Assembly (NCBI GenBank): GCA_050015055.1
Contig: JBEKCD010000011.1
Span: 1 to 64,000 of the forward strand
Source of the DNA: JBEKCD01 sp050015055
Lineage (GTDB): Archaea; Thermoproteota; Bathyarchaeia; Bathyarchaeales; Bathycorpusculaceae
Reading direction: 5' to 3'
DNA length: 64,000 nt
In this document: in pieces, positions 8,153 through 17,423 of the stretch
How positions within the stretch are numbered: the stretch's first letter is position 1
Layout of the letters: each line of letters starts with the position of its first letter
Program-made: the position numbers and the translations under genes
Notes under the pieces: model-generated
Database searches by the model: none
The model's input: the letters and a program-made list of their open reading frames with translations, nothing else
Told to the model about the DNA's origin: nothing

Positions 8153-8839
8153 ATGGCGGAAAAAATCAGTGTGCCCATCGTGATTGTTAACTTCAAGACG
8201 TACGCTGAGGCAACTGGGAAGAGAGCGGTCGAGCTTGCGAAGAAAGCGGAAAGAGTTAACCATGAAACAGGAGTCAACTTCGGTGTGGCTCCCCAAGTTG
8301 CAGACTTGGCATCGGTTGCTGAAACTGTGGAGATTCCAGTCTTCGCGCAGCACATAGACCCCATCAGGCCCGGTGGCTACACCGGCCACGTGCTTGCTGA
8401 GTCCGTGGAAGAGGCTGGAGCCAAGGGAACGTTGATTAACCATTCTGAAATGCAGCTCAAGCTGTCAGACATAGATGAAATAATCAATCTTACCCGTGAA
8501 AAGGGCCTGCTCTCCGTTGTCTGCGCCAACAACCCCACGATAAGCATGGCAGCGGCGGCCCTTAAGCCCGACTTGATTGCGATTGAACCGCCCGAACTCA
8601 TAGGTAGCGGAATCCCAGTTTCCAAAGCGAAGCCCGAAGTTGTAACGGGCACAGTGCGGCTCGTCAGGCAGGTCAACACGGAAGTTGTTATCCTCTGTGG
8701 AGCGGGTATAACTCGTGGAGAAGACTTTCAGGCAGCTTTGAGGCTTGGGACGCAGGGTGTGCTTGTGGCGAGCGGCATCGTGAAGGCAAAGGATCCATAC
8801 GCTATTATGCTGGAATTCGCCGAAGCAACAGGAAAGTGA
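8153..8839 (+). CDS. tpiA: Triosephosphate isomerase (archaeal type)
   Basis: A 228-residue archaeal TIM, interconverting dihydroxyacetone phosphate and glyceraldehyde 3-phosphate. Asn13/Lys15 in VNFKTY, catalytic His97 in INHSEM, and catalytic Glu145 in IAIEPPELIGSG are present, followed by the phosphate-gripper ILCGAGI and VLVASGIV. It is shorter than bacterial TIM (~250), as is usual for archaea. A GAGGAG site lies upstream. It heads an operon with the DUF89 phosphatase and debranching enzyme, linking glycogen breakdown to glycolysis. Confidence 0.96.
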   Translation: MAEKISVPIVIVNFKTYAEATGKRAVELAKKAERVNHETGVNFGVAPQVADLASVAETVEIPVFAQHIDPIRPGGYTGHVLAESVEEAGAKGTLINHSEMQLKLSDIDEIINLTREKGLLSVVCANNPTISMAAAALKPDLIAIEPPELIGSGIPVSKAKPEVVTGTVRLVRQVNTEVVILCGAGITRGEDFQAALRLGTQGVLVASGIVKAKDPYAIMLEFAEATGK

Positions 8840-8842
8840 CAG

Positions 8843-9739
8843 GTGAGTCTGGTAGCTTTGAAGGTTGAAGCTGAATGTGCGGCTTGCATAATCAGCAGGG
8901 GAGCAGCAGAAGTCAAGGAGGCTACGACCAACCCTGCTTTACGTTTCAGGGCAATGAACGATCTTCTGAGGCTGCTGACAAAAGAGTTTAAACCCACCGC
9001 CGTTCCGGCGGATTTAGGAACAAGAAGAGACGTGGTGATACGATGGGTAACGGGCAATGCTGACCCGTACAAGAGAAGCAAGAGGATCAGCAACGAGAAA
9101 GCCTTGAAGCTTCTGCCTTATGCGAGAAAACTCGTTGAAGAAGGTTACACGCTTCAGGACAGGTTCAAAAGAGCCTGTTTGTGCGCCATAGTCGGCAACA
9201 TAATGGAATTTGACATTCCAGGCCACAGGTTCACGTTTAGCAGCCTGAAGAAAGCTTTCAGGGACGCTGCAAAAGACCTAGTCATAGACGACACGAGCAA
9301 CATCTACGAATTAGCCAGGAAGGCGCACACCGTTCTTTACCTTACTGACAATGCTGGGGAAATCGTGTTTGACACTTTGCTAGTCGATCAGCTGAAAAGC
9401 ATGGGATTGACGGTGACAGTCGCCGTTAAGAGCAAACCGATAATAAATGATGCAACTCTCGAAGATGCAGAAGTGTCTGGAATGTGCAAAGTCGCGGACA
9501 GAGTGATCACCACGGGAACAGATTCTGTCGGTCTGGCATTAGACGAGGTCTCCTCGGAGTTTCGCGAAGTCTACGATTGCGTGGACTTGGTTTTTGCGAA
9601 GGGCATGGGTTACGCTGAGACTCTCACAGAGTACAGGCTGAAGAAGTCTCACGTTCTGCTTTTCAGAACCAAGTGCAATCCGGTCGCAAACTTTTTCGGT
9701 GTTCCACGTGAAAAAAACGTTGCGAAGCTGATGCCGTGA
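8843..9739 (+). CDS. DUF89/ARMT1-family damage-control phosphatase
   Basis: A 298-residue DUF89 metal-dependent phosphatase. The N-terminal CAACIISRG Cys pair is typical of the archaeal subgroup. The catalytic core includes YLTDNAGEIVFDTLL (the conserved Asp-Asn dyad), KSKPIINDAT and FAKGMGYAETL, with a C-terminal FRTKCNPVANFFGV. DUF89 enzymes clear harmful sugar phosphates such as fructose 1-phosphate, which agrees with the sugar-metabolism operon. Start is GTG three nt after the tpiA stop; the next gene starts directly after its stop codon. Confidence 0.88.
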   Translation: MSLVALKVEAECAACIISRGAAEVKEATTNPALRFRAMNDLLRLLTKEFKPTAVPADLGTRRDVVIRWVTGNADPYKRSKRISNEKALKLLPYARKLVEEGYTLQDRFKRACLCAIVGNIMEFDIPGHRFTFSSLKKAFRDAAKDLVIDDTSNIYELARKAHTVLYLTDNAGEIVFDTLLVDQLKSMGLTVTVAVKSKPIINDATLEDAEVSGMCKVADRVITTGTDSVGLALDEVSSEFREVYDCVDLVFAKGMGYAETLTEYRLKKSHVLLFRTKCNPVANFFGVPREKNVAKLMP

Positions 9740-11821
9740 ATGAACTTGCCGTCAATCAGCCTTAATCGGGAAACACTTTCCCGTTTCGACGTTGCAATTC
9801 AGAAAGAGTGGCTAGTAACAAACGGTTTAGGAGGCTATGCATCTTCCACGGTTCTGGGCATAAACACGAGAAAATACCACGGGCTGCTCGTTGCGGCCTT
9901 GCATCCGCCAAAAGATCGCAGAGTCTTTCTCACGAAGCTCGATGAAGACGTGAGCGTAGGAAATGACGTTTACAGGCTCGGGGCGAACGAATTTCAAGAC
10001 GGATTCTTCCCCCGGGGATACAGCTTTCTCGAGGAATTCTCGGTTTCACCATTTCCAAAATACGTCTACGCATTGCCTAACGTTGAAGTTCAAAAAACAA
10101 TATTCACGCCTTATGGAAAAAACGCTGCCATAACGCTCTACAGTGTCCTGAACAGCAACAGTTTTGACGTCAAGGTTCAAGTTTTCCCAATCGTAAACGG
10201 AAGGCACTTTCATTCTGTAACCGACAGATCGAAATCGCCAGCGGATTTCGTCCAAAAACAAGATGACGCCAGAGTGGAAATGAGCCTGAAGCTCCCCCGC
10301 TCTGTCCTAATAATGAATACCACGGAAGGACATTACCTTGCAAGTGGAAAATGGGTTGAACACATTTACCTGCGAGAGGAAGCTCATCGTGGTGAAAGCT
10401 GCTTTGACGACTGTTATCAACCTGGATACTTTGAAGCAAGCGTGAAGGCTGGGGAGAGCAAGGATTTTGCCATAGCAGCGGTTGCAGGTGAAGATGAGGA
10501 AGGTGCGAGAAAGGTTTTGGCTCAGTTGCCTTCGACAACTGGTGACGTTAAGGCACTGTATGAAGCGGAAATGAGTCGCTGTGAGAATCTCTTGATAGGT
10601 TTCTATGGAACACACAGAACTACTCCTTCAAACAACTGGCTAGACTGGCTTGTCTTGGCGACGGACACTTTCATGGTTCAGAGCGGAACGGCAGATCAGA
10701 AAGCTGTGATCGCCGGTTACCACTGGTTTGAAGCTTGGGGAAGGGACACGTTCATTTCTCTTCCAGGTTTGGTGCTTGTTCCTGGAAGATTTGAGTACGC
10801 GAGAAGGATATTCCTAAGCTTCAAGAAGTACTGCAAGCAGGGTTTGATGCCGAATTTTCTTCCAGACCGAACTGAACAACCAGCTTACAACACTGTTGAT
10901 GCTACCCTGTGGTTCGTGAACGCGGTTTTGCAGTATCTGAAGTACACAGGTGACTTCAAATTCGTCAGGGAGCAACTCTGGGAAACGCTGAAGTCAATCG
11001 TTGAAAATCACGTGAGAGGAACCGCCTTCAACATACATGTGGACGAGGACGGTCTGCTTTCTCACGGTCCGCAGTTGACTTGGATGGACGCGACCTGTGA
11101 GGGTAAACCAGTGACTCCGAGGGCGGGAAAGGCAGTTGAAGTTCAGGCTTTGTGGTACAACACTTTGAGAACCGTGCAGTTGCTGGCTGGAGAATTCAAT
11201 GAAAGAAATGAGGCAGAAACGTGCGCTCAGTTGGCTGAAAAAACGAGAAAGAGCTTCGTTGAAAAGTTCTGGAATGTGGGAAAAGGTTGCTTGTATGACG
11301 TCGACGGACGGGAACTCGATGACTCGTTGAGGCCGAATCAAATTCTTGCAGTGGCGTTGGATTTCAACATGCTGGACGATGCGCGAAACCGGAAGGTCGT
11401 GGATTTGGTGCAACGTGAGCTCTGGACGCCCTACGGTCTGAGGACTCTTGGAAGGGATGACTCAAGATATGTCGGAGTCTACGCTGGTGACCGAAGAAGC
11501 AGAGACAACGCTTACCATAATGGCACCGTTTGGCCTTGGTTGCTGGGGCCGTTCATCACGGCATTTCTAAAAACCACGGGTTACGTGGAGTCAGGACGCG
11601 AATATGCGCTGAAGAATTTCCTCACGCCATTGTTTGCTGAAAAAGTCCTCGAAGGTGGACTTGGGACCCTGAGTGAAGTCTTCGACGGGGATTCACCGCA
11701 CACTTCTAGAGGATGCATATCCCAAGCCTGGAGCGTGGCAGAACCGCTCAGGGCCTACGTGGAAGATGTCATGCAGGTTAGGCCAAGATTCGAAAGTGAA
11801 GTTTTGCAAGGGTTAGGATGA
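9740..11821 (+). CDS. Archaeal glycogen debranching enzyme (amylo-1,6-glucosidase)
   Basis: A 693-residue two-domain enzyme. The N-terminal GDE_N domain carries WLVTNGLGGYASSTVLG and RKYHGLLVA; the C-terminal (alpha/alpha)6 barrel carries HWFEAWGRDTFISLPGL, with the conserved WGRDTF acid region, and YHNGTVWPWLLGPF. It cleaves alpha-1,6 branches of glycogen-like polysaccharide. Starts at ATG right after the DUF89 stop. Its 3' end overlaps the convergent galT by 9 bp. Confidence 0.94.
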   Translation: MNLPSISLNRETLSRFDVAIQKEWLVTNGLGGYASSTVLGINTRKYHGLLVAALHPPKDRRVFLTKLDEDVSVGNDVYRLGANEFQDGFFPRGYSFLEEFSVSPFPKYVYALPNVEVQKTIFTPYGKNAAITLYSVLNSNSFDVKVQVFPIVNGRHFHSVTDRSKSPADFVQKQDDARVEMSLKLPRSVLIMNTTEGHYLASGKWVEHIYLREEAHRGESCFDDCYQPGYFEASVKAGESKDFAIAAVAGEDEEGARKVLAQLPSTTGDVKALYEAEMSRCENLLIGFYGTHRTTPSNNWLDWLVLATDTFMVQSGTADQKAVIAGYHWFEAWGRDTFISLPGLVLVPGRFEYARRIFLSFKKYCKQGLMPNFLPDRTEQPAYNTVDATLWFVNAVLQYLKYTGDFKFVREQLWETLKSIVENHVRGTAFNIHVDEDGLLSHGPQLTWMDATCEGKPVTPRAGKAVEVQALWYNTLRTVQLLAGEFNERNEAETCAQLAEKTRKSFVEKFWNVGKGCLYDVDGRELDDSLRPNQILAVALDFNMLDDARNRKVVDLVQRELWTPYGLRTLGRDDSRYVGVYAGDRRSRDNAYHNGTVWPWLLGPFITAFLKTTGYVESGREYALKNFLTPLFAEKVLEGGLGTLSEVFDGDSPHTSRGCISQAWSVAEPLRAYVEDVMQVRPRFESEVLQGLG

Positions 11822-12850
11822 GACGTTCTTCCGCATGCTTTCCGCCGCGGTTTCAGGAGTCATCGTGTTGATGTACACACCTGTGCTTTTTTCGAACCCA
11901 GCCCAGATGGCGAGCCTAGGATAGACTTCCAGATGCCAATGATAATAGTCGCGGGCCCCTTTGTCCAGAGCCATGTGAAAACCGTAGTTGTAGGGCGGAT
12001 CATTCACCAACGTCTTCAATCGACCTAGACACGTTTTCAACGTTTCAGCGAAGATTTTCACCTCGCCATGAGACATTCCCAGAAGAGAGCTTTCATGTTT
12101 TCTGGGAAATATCCAGAACTCCATCGGGTTAACGCTCGCGTAAGGGGCAAACACGATGAACTTCGAATTTTCAAGCACCAATCTGGGCCCGTCGCGTTCT
12201 TTTTCGATGATGTCGCAGAAGGCGCATTTTTTGTTTTGTCTCCAGAATTTTCTGCTGGCATCCATCTCTTCCTTCACGGTTTTTGGAACAAATGGTGTGG
12301 CAATTATCTGGCTGTGGGCGTGCGAGAGTGAGGCTCCGGCCTCTAAGCCGTGGTTGCGAAAAATGGAGACGTACTGAACGTAGGGTTTGGTGGATAGGTC
12401 TCGAAGTCTGTCGATGTAGCCATTGACCACGTGAATAACTTGGGGTATGGGCGCGTTTGCTGGGTCTTCATCATGGTTTGGTGATTCAACGAGTACTTCG
12501 TGATGGCCTACGGCTGCGGCCAGGTTTTCGTTTTTCATTATTTGTTTTGGGCTGATTTTTTCTTTCGGCGGTGAGAAGGCGGGATATAGGTTGGGGATGA
12601 CGCGGATTAGCCAGTTTTTGTGTCTGGACTCATCTTCATCCTTGGTTTTCCTGATTCCATTGCTTGATTTGAGGTAGACCAGAACTGCGGGTGGCGTCAT
12701 GTGCTCGTTGCCTGGGCACATTGGACATACTGCGGTCTTGGCCTGCTGTCTCTCCTGTTTTGCAAAATCTGTTGGTCTGCGGCCTCGTTCAGTGGCAATT
12801 ACGACCCAGCGATCGAGGAGATAGTCTTTGCGAACTTCGTTGAAGGTCAT
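11813..12850 (-). CDS. galT: Galactose-1-phosphate uridylyltransferase-like protein (HIT superfamily)
   Basis: A 345-residue GalT. The nucleophile motif is SHAHSQ (His177-Ala-His179-Ser-Gln181) rather than the usual His-Pro-His-x-Gln; the second HIT-like half has YHWHLEVYPR. Zinc ligands CPMC (Cys42/45) and CAFC are present. It transfers UMP between UDP-glucose and galactose 1-phosphate, though archaeal members next to glycogen genes may use other hexose phosphates or nucleotides. Transcribed toward the debranching enzyme with a 9-bp 3' overlap. Confidence 0.9.
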   Translation of the reverse strand: MTFNEVRKDYLLDRWVVIATERGRRPTDFAKQERQQAKTAVCPMCPGNEHMTPPAVLVYLKSSNGIRKTKDEDESRHKNWLIRVIPNLYPAFSPPKEKISPKQIMKNENLAAAVGHHEVLVESPNHDEDPANAPIPQVIHVVNGYIDRLRDLSTKPYVQYVSIFRNHGLEAGASLSHAHSQIIATPFVPKTVKEEMDASRKFWRQNKKCAFCDIIEKERDGPRLVLENSKFIVFAPYASVNPMEFWIFPRKHESSLLGMSHGEVKIFAETLKTCLGRLKTLVNDPPYNYGFHMALDKGARDYYHWHLEVYPRLAIWAGFEKSTGVYINTMTPETAAESMRKNVSS

Positions 12851-12976
12851 GCCCAGACTTCCAGCATCAGAATAGACTCTGATGGAATTTATCGTTTTCT
12901 GAAAACCTCTTTTGCATTACTGTTCATTGGTTCCATCTGAGCGGTTTGTTCAAAAAACGCGCTGATGTTTGAGAAA

Positions 12977-13294
12977 GGCGGTGGGCCACAGAGGTTCGAC
13001 GTCCAGAATCTACCGGACACTCAAACCCTACACTCGTACCCGCACCCCCTTGAGCGCTGAACGTCCAGACTTAGGTTGCTCCCTCCCGGGCCTGGCCAGA
13101 TTCACCTGGTCAACATTGAAGACGACTTCCCTACGGAAACCGCTCAACGACCGCCAGCCCCAAGAGACGGATAGTCTTCGCTTCGGAAGTGAAGGCCCAA
13201 GCAGCCTTAAACGCCTCAACCTGAGCTTTCGGCCCGTCATATAGAGGGTTTACGGTACAGGGGACCCCTACCCCCCCGCCTAAGGCCCACCGCC
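12977..13294 (-). ncRNA. ffs: Signal recognition particle RNA (archaeal 7S RNA)
   Basis: On the minus strand the RNA begins GGCGGTGGGCC (ending at 13294) and ends GGCCCACCGCC (starting at 12977), an 11-bp closing helix. About 318 nt long, as expected. The S-domain helix 8 is recognisable: GACCAGGTGAATCTGGCCAG followed by GCCCGGGAGGGAGCAACC, where GGGAG...AGCA forms the SRP54-binding loops. A TATA box lies at the right distance upstream. The long open frames across this region are artefacts of a GC-rich RNA. Confidence 0.95.
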
Positions 13295-13316
13295 AACAAT
13301 GTCTCAATACTCAACG

Positions 13317-13324
13317 CTATAAAA
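13317..13324 (-). promoter_or_regulatory. TATA box of the SRP RNA gene
   Basis: Read on the minus strand, AGTTTTATAGCG lies 23-30 bp upstream of the RNA 5' end at 13294, the correct archaeal TATA-to-start spacing. Confidence 0.6.
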
Positions 13325-13500
13325 CTTTACTCTTGTGTGTGCTATCGTGCTCCGCAACGAGGTTTTAGGCTGGATTCATAAGGCCCATAAGTCGGTTAGC
13401 AGGAACGTTTTCACGCAAGTCTGGGAAGCGAATTCTTGTTAGGTTACCTTTACAATATTATAAAGACAGTAGGGACAATAACCCAGAGTTGTGAAGTTTG

Positions 13501-14038
13501 ATGAAGACGGCTGTGATGATATATTGGTCCAAAAACAGGGAATACAGAGAAGGTGGCATTCGCAATCAAAGAAGGACTTGAAAGAGCAGGCGTCAAGGTC
13601 TCTGCAAAGAGGGCTGAAGAGGCTGCGGATGTAGACTTCTTCGATTACGACCTCGTCTGTATCGGTTCTCCTTCTTACGAGTGGCATCCTCCGAAACCGA
13701 TGGAAGACCTGCTGAAAATGAAAATAAACAACTATCGAAAACAAGGCAAGGTCAATCTATGCGCCCCGAAGATTCCAGGCAAGAATGCACTGATTTTTTG
13801 CACATATTCTGGCCCTCATACAGGGGTCAACGAGGCTACACCAGTTGGCAAGTACATTGGGCAATTCTTGGAACATCTTGGTTTCACAGTCATTGATGAA
13901 TGGTATATCCTGAGCGAGTTTCATGGGTGGAAAGAGGGGAGCACGAAGGGCAAGATGGGTGACATCATGGGAAAACCCAACGGAGAAGACCTGTTTAAGA
14001 TAAAGGAAAACGCAGAAAACTTGGCTAGAACGTTCTGA
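13501..14038 (+). CDS. Flavodoxin, interrupted by a one-base frameshift
   Basis: The ATG at 13501 opens MKTAVMIYWSK and then the frame is lost at the A5 run 13531-13535. Dropping one A gives WSKTGNTEKVAFAIKEGLER, restoring the flavodoxin FMN-phosphate loop (S-x-T-G-N-T) and joining the frame that runs to 14038. Later features (DLVCIGSPSYEWHPP, ALIFCTYSGPHTG) are typical flavodoxin FMN contacts. The intact protein would be about 178 residues. The break may be a sequencing/assembly indel, a true mutation, or programmed slippage. A TATA-like ATTATAAAG sits at about 13456-13464. Confidence 0.85.
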
Positions 14039-14162
14039 CTCATCGATAATCTTTTTCGATTGTGAGAAATTGGCCTGTGAACGTAGATAGAGCTTTAGCG
14101 CCCGCTATGAGGCATCAAAGGGATGGGTAGTCGTTCGTAAACTTGCTTCGTAATGAACGACT

Positions 14163-14393
14163 CTAGGACCGTTGGAAAACGCTTGCGGGCGCTTCTTCCT
14201 TTCTTCCTTGATAGTTATCTCCTCGTCGGGCCCATGCCTGTTTCTGGTCAAAACTGAAGCGTAAGTCTCCGCTCTCTCTTGGTTTAAGCGTGCGTTTCGA
14301 GAAACACGCGCTACAATAAACTGGTTTGCCCTCCGTAGGCTTGAAAGGCACCATGGCAGTCTTGCCACAATCAGTGCATTTAATCTCAAACAT
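14163..14393 (-). CDS. Small CxxC-CxxC zinc-ribbon protein
   Basis: A 76-residue protein starting MFEIKCTDCGKTAMVPFKP. The two CxxC pairs (CTDC and CSAC in GKPVYCSACFSKR) form a zinc ribbon of the widespread type found in small archaeal and bacterial regulatory or RNA-associated proteins. The tail is basic and disordered. I chose ATG at 14393; an upstream extension lacks family features. Function unknown. Confidence 0.75.
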   Translation of the reverse strand: MFEIKCTDCGKTAMVPFKPTEGKPVYCSACFSKRTLKPRESGDLRFSFDQKQAWARRGDNYQGRKEEAPASVFQRS

Positions 14394-14586
14394 TCTTTTT
14401 TGGAAAGTGTTCACCTCTGTTAGATTTGGACTGAAATTGAAAATGTAAATTTCCAATTATCACCGATATAAAGCCCGCGACGGACTTAAAGGTTTCTGTC
14501 CATATACTGCAAGGCAAACATTCTGTTCTCAAGGCTTAAACCCTGTCTTTCTTCCACGCAACACTTGGGCTTAAACGGGGCGCGAT

Positions 14587-15084
14587 TTACTTCGAAGACT
14601 GCGTGTTGTCCAATTTCACGACTTTGCAGCATCTTCGTTCCAGATGACTCATCAAGTCAACGCCTGCCTTCGCCCTTTCCTCTTCTTCTTCGAGATACTT
14701 TTCGAATCCCACTTCTTTGACACGGTTGTGGTTCTCGACAACGAAAGGATACCATTCTCTTTGATATTCCGTGTTTTTGCAGGTCAGAAAGTCATCGCAC
14801 AGGAGGCAGCTTTCCAGCTTTTTTTCAGATGCGCAGCCTCTGTTCTCGCAGGGTGCGCCTCCACCGTTCAGGCACATGGGACACTGGGCATCGGCAAACC
14901 ATTCTAAGCCTTTTCTGAACTCTTCAAACTTGAATGATTTGACGACGGAACTGACCCAATCGTAGCGGGCCGTGTCCACAAGTCTCTTCAATTCTCCCGC
15001 CATCATCTTCACTCTTCCATTCCCACTCGGGCATTGGCCACAGTAGACGCCACATACTCCATATTGACGGTTCTTGGTGTTCAT
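14587..15084 (-). CDS. DUF3795 cysteine-rich protein
   Basis: A 165-residue protein with the DUF3795 pattern: GVCGVYCGQCPSGNG at the N-terminus, CPMCLNGGGAPCENRGC in the middle and SCLLCDDFLTC after that. About a dozen Cys residues could bind zinc or an iron-sulfur cluster. The family is common in anaerobic archaea and bacteria but has no settled function. A 211-bp gap separates it from the divergent phosphofructokinase. Confidence 0.85.
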   Translation of the reverse strand: MNTKNRQYGVCGVYCGQCPSGNGRVKMMAGELKRLVDTARYDWVSSVVKSFKFEEFRKGLEWFADAQCPMCLNGGGAPCENRGCASEKKLESCLLCDDFLTCKNTEYQREWYPFVVENHNRVKEVGFEKYLEEEEERAKAGVDLMSHLERRCCKVVKLDNTQSSK

Positions 15085-15295
15085 TTCAAATCACTTGGAA
15101 TTTCTAGATTTACTGGAATAGCACTCATCGCTAATGATAAGGATAGTGGGTTCGTCTAGCCCAATGTTCATCTCCTTCAACCTTCCCGACGAACGCTGTT
15201 CGAACTGTTCTGGCCTGCAAGATGCTTAGCACAAGGCGACAGCAAACGCTAATAATCGAAGCGGTAACAAGTCTAGAGATTGAAGAGGTGTTCCT

Positions 15296-16258
15296 TTGAA
15301 GAGAATAGGCGTGGTCACGAGTGGCGGAGACGCGCCGGGCATGAACGCTGCTATTCGAGCTGTTACGCGCATAGCCCATTCGAAGAATTACCGAGTTTGT
15401 GGGTTTGAGAGGGGCTGGGAGGGTCTGATAACGAACGCGTTCAGGGAGTTGACTCCCCGTTCGGTGGGAGGCATAATACAGTTGGGTGGAACCATACTCC
15501 ATACTTCAAGGTGTCTGGAGTTCGAATCGGAGGAGGGGGTTGGAAAAGCTGCGAAGACTCTTGCTTCGAACAGCATTGACGGGCTCGTGGTCATCGGAGG
15601 CAACGGCTCTTTCAAGGGAGCTTTTGAGCTCAGCAAACAGACTAACACGTTGATAGTCGGGGTTCCGGCTTCGATAGACAATGACGTTTTTGGGACGGAT
15701 GAAACGATAGGATTCGACACGGCTGTGAACACTGCCGTAGACGAGATCGACAAGATAAGGGACACTGCGATTTCGCATGAGAGGATTTTTATAGTTGAAG
15801 TCATGGGTCGGACAAGAGGCTTTCTTGCTTCAACAGTGGGACTGACCGTCGGAGCAGAGATAATTCTTGTTCCAGAAGTCAAGTTTGAAACAGGCAAGAT
15901 TGTCAGAAAGTTGGAGGAGAACAATGCTAAGGGAAAGAAGTCTGGCATCATCGTCGCGGCAGAGGGGGTTGGGGACACGCGAAAACTGGGAGCGGAAATC
16001 GAGAAAGATGCTGGAACGGAGGTTAGGCTCAGCGTCTTGGGCTATGCCCAGAGGGGGGGCAGCCCTACGGCAAGGAGCCGTTTGTTAGCGAGCCTGTTTG
16101 CTGACAAGGCAGTCGAGCTACTTGCACAGGCGGACGGCAACAGCGTAGTGGGACTGCTGAATGGCAGAATAGCGGCTCTTGACATGAAGAAGTCATGTGA
16201 GACCGAGAAACCTATTGATCTGAGCTTGCTGGATCTGGCCAATGTGCTCGCAAGCTAA
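15296..16258 (+). CDS. 6-phosphofructokinase family protein with Asn at the Mg2+ site
   Basis: A 320-residue PFK-family enzyme. TSGGDAPGMNAAIRA binds the phosphoryl donor, SIDNDVFGTD holds the catalytic Asp128, VMGRTRG and AQRGGSPT bind the sugar phosphate. At the donor-specifying site the sequence is GGNGS (Asn103, Gly104) where ATP-PFKs have GGDGS and PPi-PFKs GGDDT; Gly104 suggests ATP, while Asn replaces the Mg2+-binding Asp. Start is TTG at 15296, supported by GAAGAGGTG 6 nt upstream. A second paralog faces it 20 bp away. Confidence 0.88.
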   Translation: MKRIGVVTSGGDAPGMNAAIRAVTRIAHSKNYRVCGFERGWEGLITNAFRELTPRSVGGIIQLGGTILHTSRCLEFESEEGVGKAAKTLASNSIDGLVVIGGNGSFKGAFELSKQTNTLIVGVPASIDNDVFGTDETIGFDTAVNTAVDEIDKIRDTAISHERIFIVEVMGRTRGFLASTVGLTVGAEIILVPEVKFETGKIVRKLEENNAKGKKSGIIVAAEGVGDTRKLGAEIEKDAGTEVRLSVLGYAQRGGSPTARSRLLASLFADKAVELLAQADGNSVVGLLNGRIAALDMKKSCETEKPIDLSLLDLANVLAS

Positions 16259-16278
16259 CATCCGGACTGCATGGAGTT

Positions 16279-17307
16279 TTAGCCGAAGAACACACTCGCT
16301 ATGTCATAGAGTTCCAGGTCCACCGTTTTCCGTTTGCCGACAACATCCTTAAGCGGCACTGAGACGATATTGTTTCCTTTTATGGCGATCATGTGACCGA
16401 ATTTTCCTTCGTGAACCATGTCTATGGCTGCTATTCCGAATCTTGTAGCTAACACTCTGTCAAAGGCGGTTGGGCTGCCGCCTCGTTGAAGATGCCCTAA
16501 GACAACAACGCGGGTTTCAACGTTTAAACACTTTTCAATCTCCTTTCCCAGGTAGTAGCCGATGCCGCCGAGTTTAATGTGTCCGAACTCGTCGAGGCTT
16601 TCACTGTAGACTATTTCAACTCCGCCCTTCGGCTTGGCCCCTTCTGCAACAACTACAATGCTGAAGTTTCTGCCCCTCTCCTGCCTCCGCTTTATCAGCG
16701 CACAGACCTCGCCTATATCAAATGGTTTTTCAGGAATCAGCACCACGTCTGCGCCTCCGGCTATCCCAGCCTCTAGGGCTATCCATCCCGTGTATCTGCC
16801 CATGACCTCCAGGATTATGACTCTGTGATGGGTTTCCGCAGTCGTGTGAAGTCTGTCTAAGGCTTCTGTGGCTATTGAGACTGCCGTGTTGAAGCCAAAC
16901 GTGTAGTCCGTTCCAGCCAGGTCATTGTCGATTGTCTTTGGCACTCCCACGCACTTGAGTCCGTATTTGCCCATCTTGCCAGCAACTGATAAAGTGTCGT
17001 CGCCGCCGATGGCGATGACTGCCTCGATCGCAGCTTCTTTCGCGTTTTTTATCATTCTTTCGGGGCCAGTTTTGGTTTTGAACGGGTTAGTTCTGGACGT
17101 GCCCAGTATTGAACCTCCTCGTGGTAGAAGACCCGAAGCGGCGTTCAAGTCTAGCGGCAGGTAGTTGGCTTCTAGCAGTCCGGCCCATCCGTCTTTTATG
17201 CCGAGGATTTCGTATCCATAGTTTTGGATGCCCTTCCTCAATATTGCTCTTATGACAGCGTTGATTCCCGGAGCGTCTCCGCCGCCACTCAGAATTCCAA
17301 CCTTCAT
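16279..17307 (-). CDS. pfp: Pyrophosphate-type 6-phosphofructokinase
   Basis: A 342-residue PFK. The donor-site signatures GGDDT (101-105) and PKTIDND (123-129) are those of PPi-dependent enzymes: Asp104 blocks ATP and Lys124 binds pyrophosphate. Other motifs are LSGGGDAPGINAVIRA, VMGRYTGW and HLQRGGSPTAFDR. A reversible PPi-PFK would serve both glycolysis and gluconeogenesis. It converges on the GGNGS paralog. Prediction of donor rests on motif alone. Confidence 0.92.
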   Translation of the reverse strand: MKVGILSGGGDAPGINAVIRAILRKGIQNYGYEILGIKDGWAGLLEANYLPLDLNAASGLLPRGGSILGTSRTNPFKTKTGPERMIKNAKEAAIEAVIAIGGDDTLSVAGKMGKYGLKCVGVPKTIDNDLAGTDYTFGFNTAVSIATEALDRLHTTAETHHRVIILEVMGRYTGWIALEAGIAGGADVVLIPEKPFDIGEVCALIKRRQERGRNFSIVVVAEGAKPKGGVEIVYSESLDEFGHIKLGGIGYYLGKEIEKCLNVETRVVVLGHLQRGGSPTAFDRVLATRFGIAAIDMVHEGKFGHMIAIKGNNIVSVPLKDVVGKRKTVDLELYDIASVFFG

Positions 17308-17423
17308 TTGCTTTTCTCCTTATGCTTTTCCTGAACTTCGGAACAGGCACATTTTGCCTTTAACTACCTCTTTCATGAGCGTGACATATAAAGAGTCGCA
17401 GAGGATACGAAACGCGAACAACT

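Noticed and set aside
12977..13294. Long open frames on both strands
   Set aside because: They fall entirely inside the SRP RNA, whose closing helix and helix 8 are clear.
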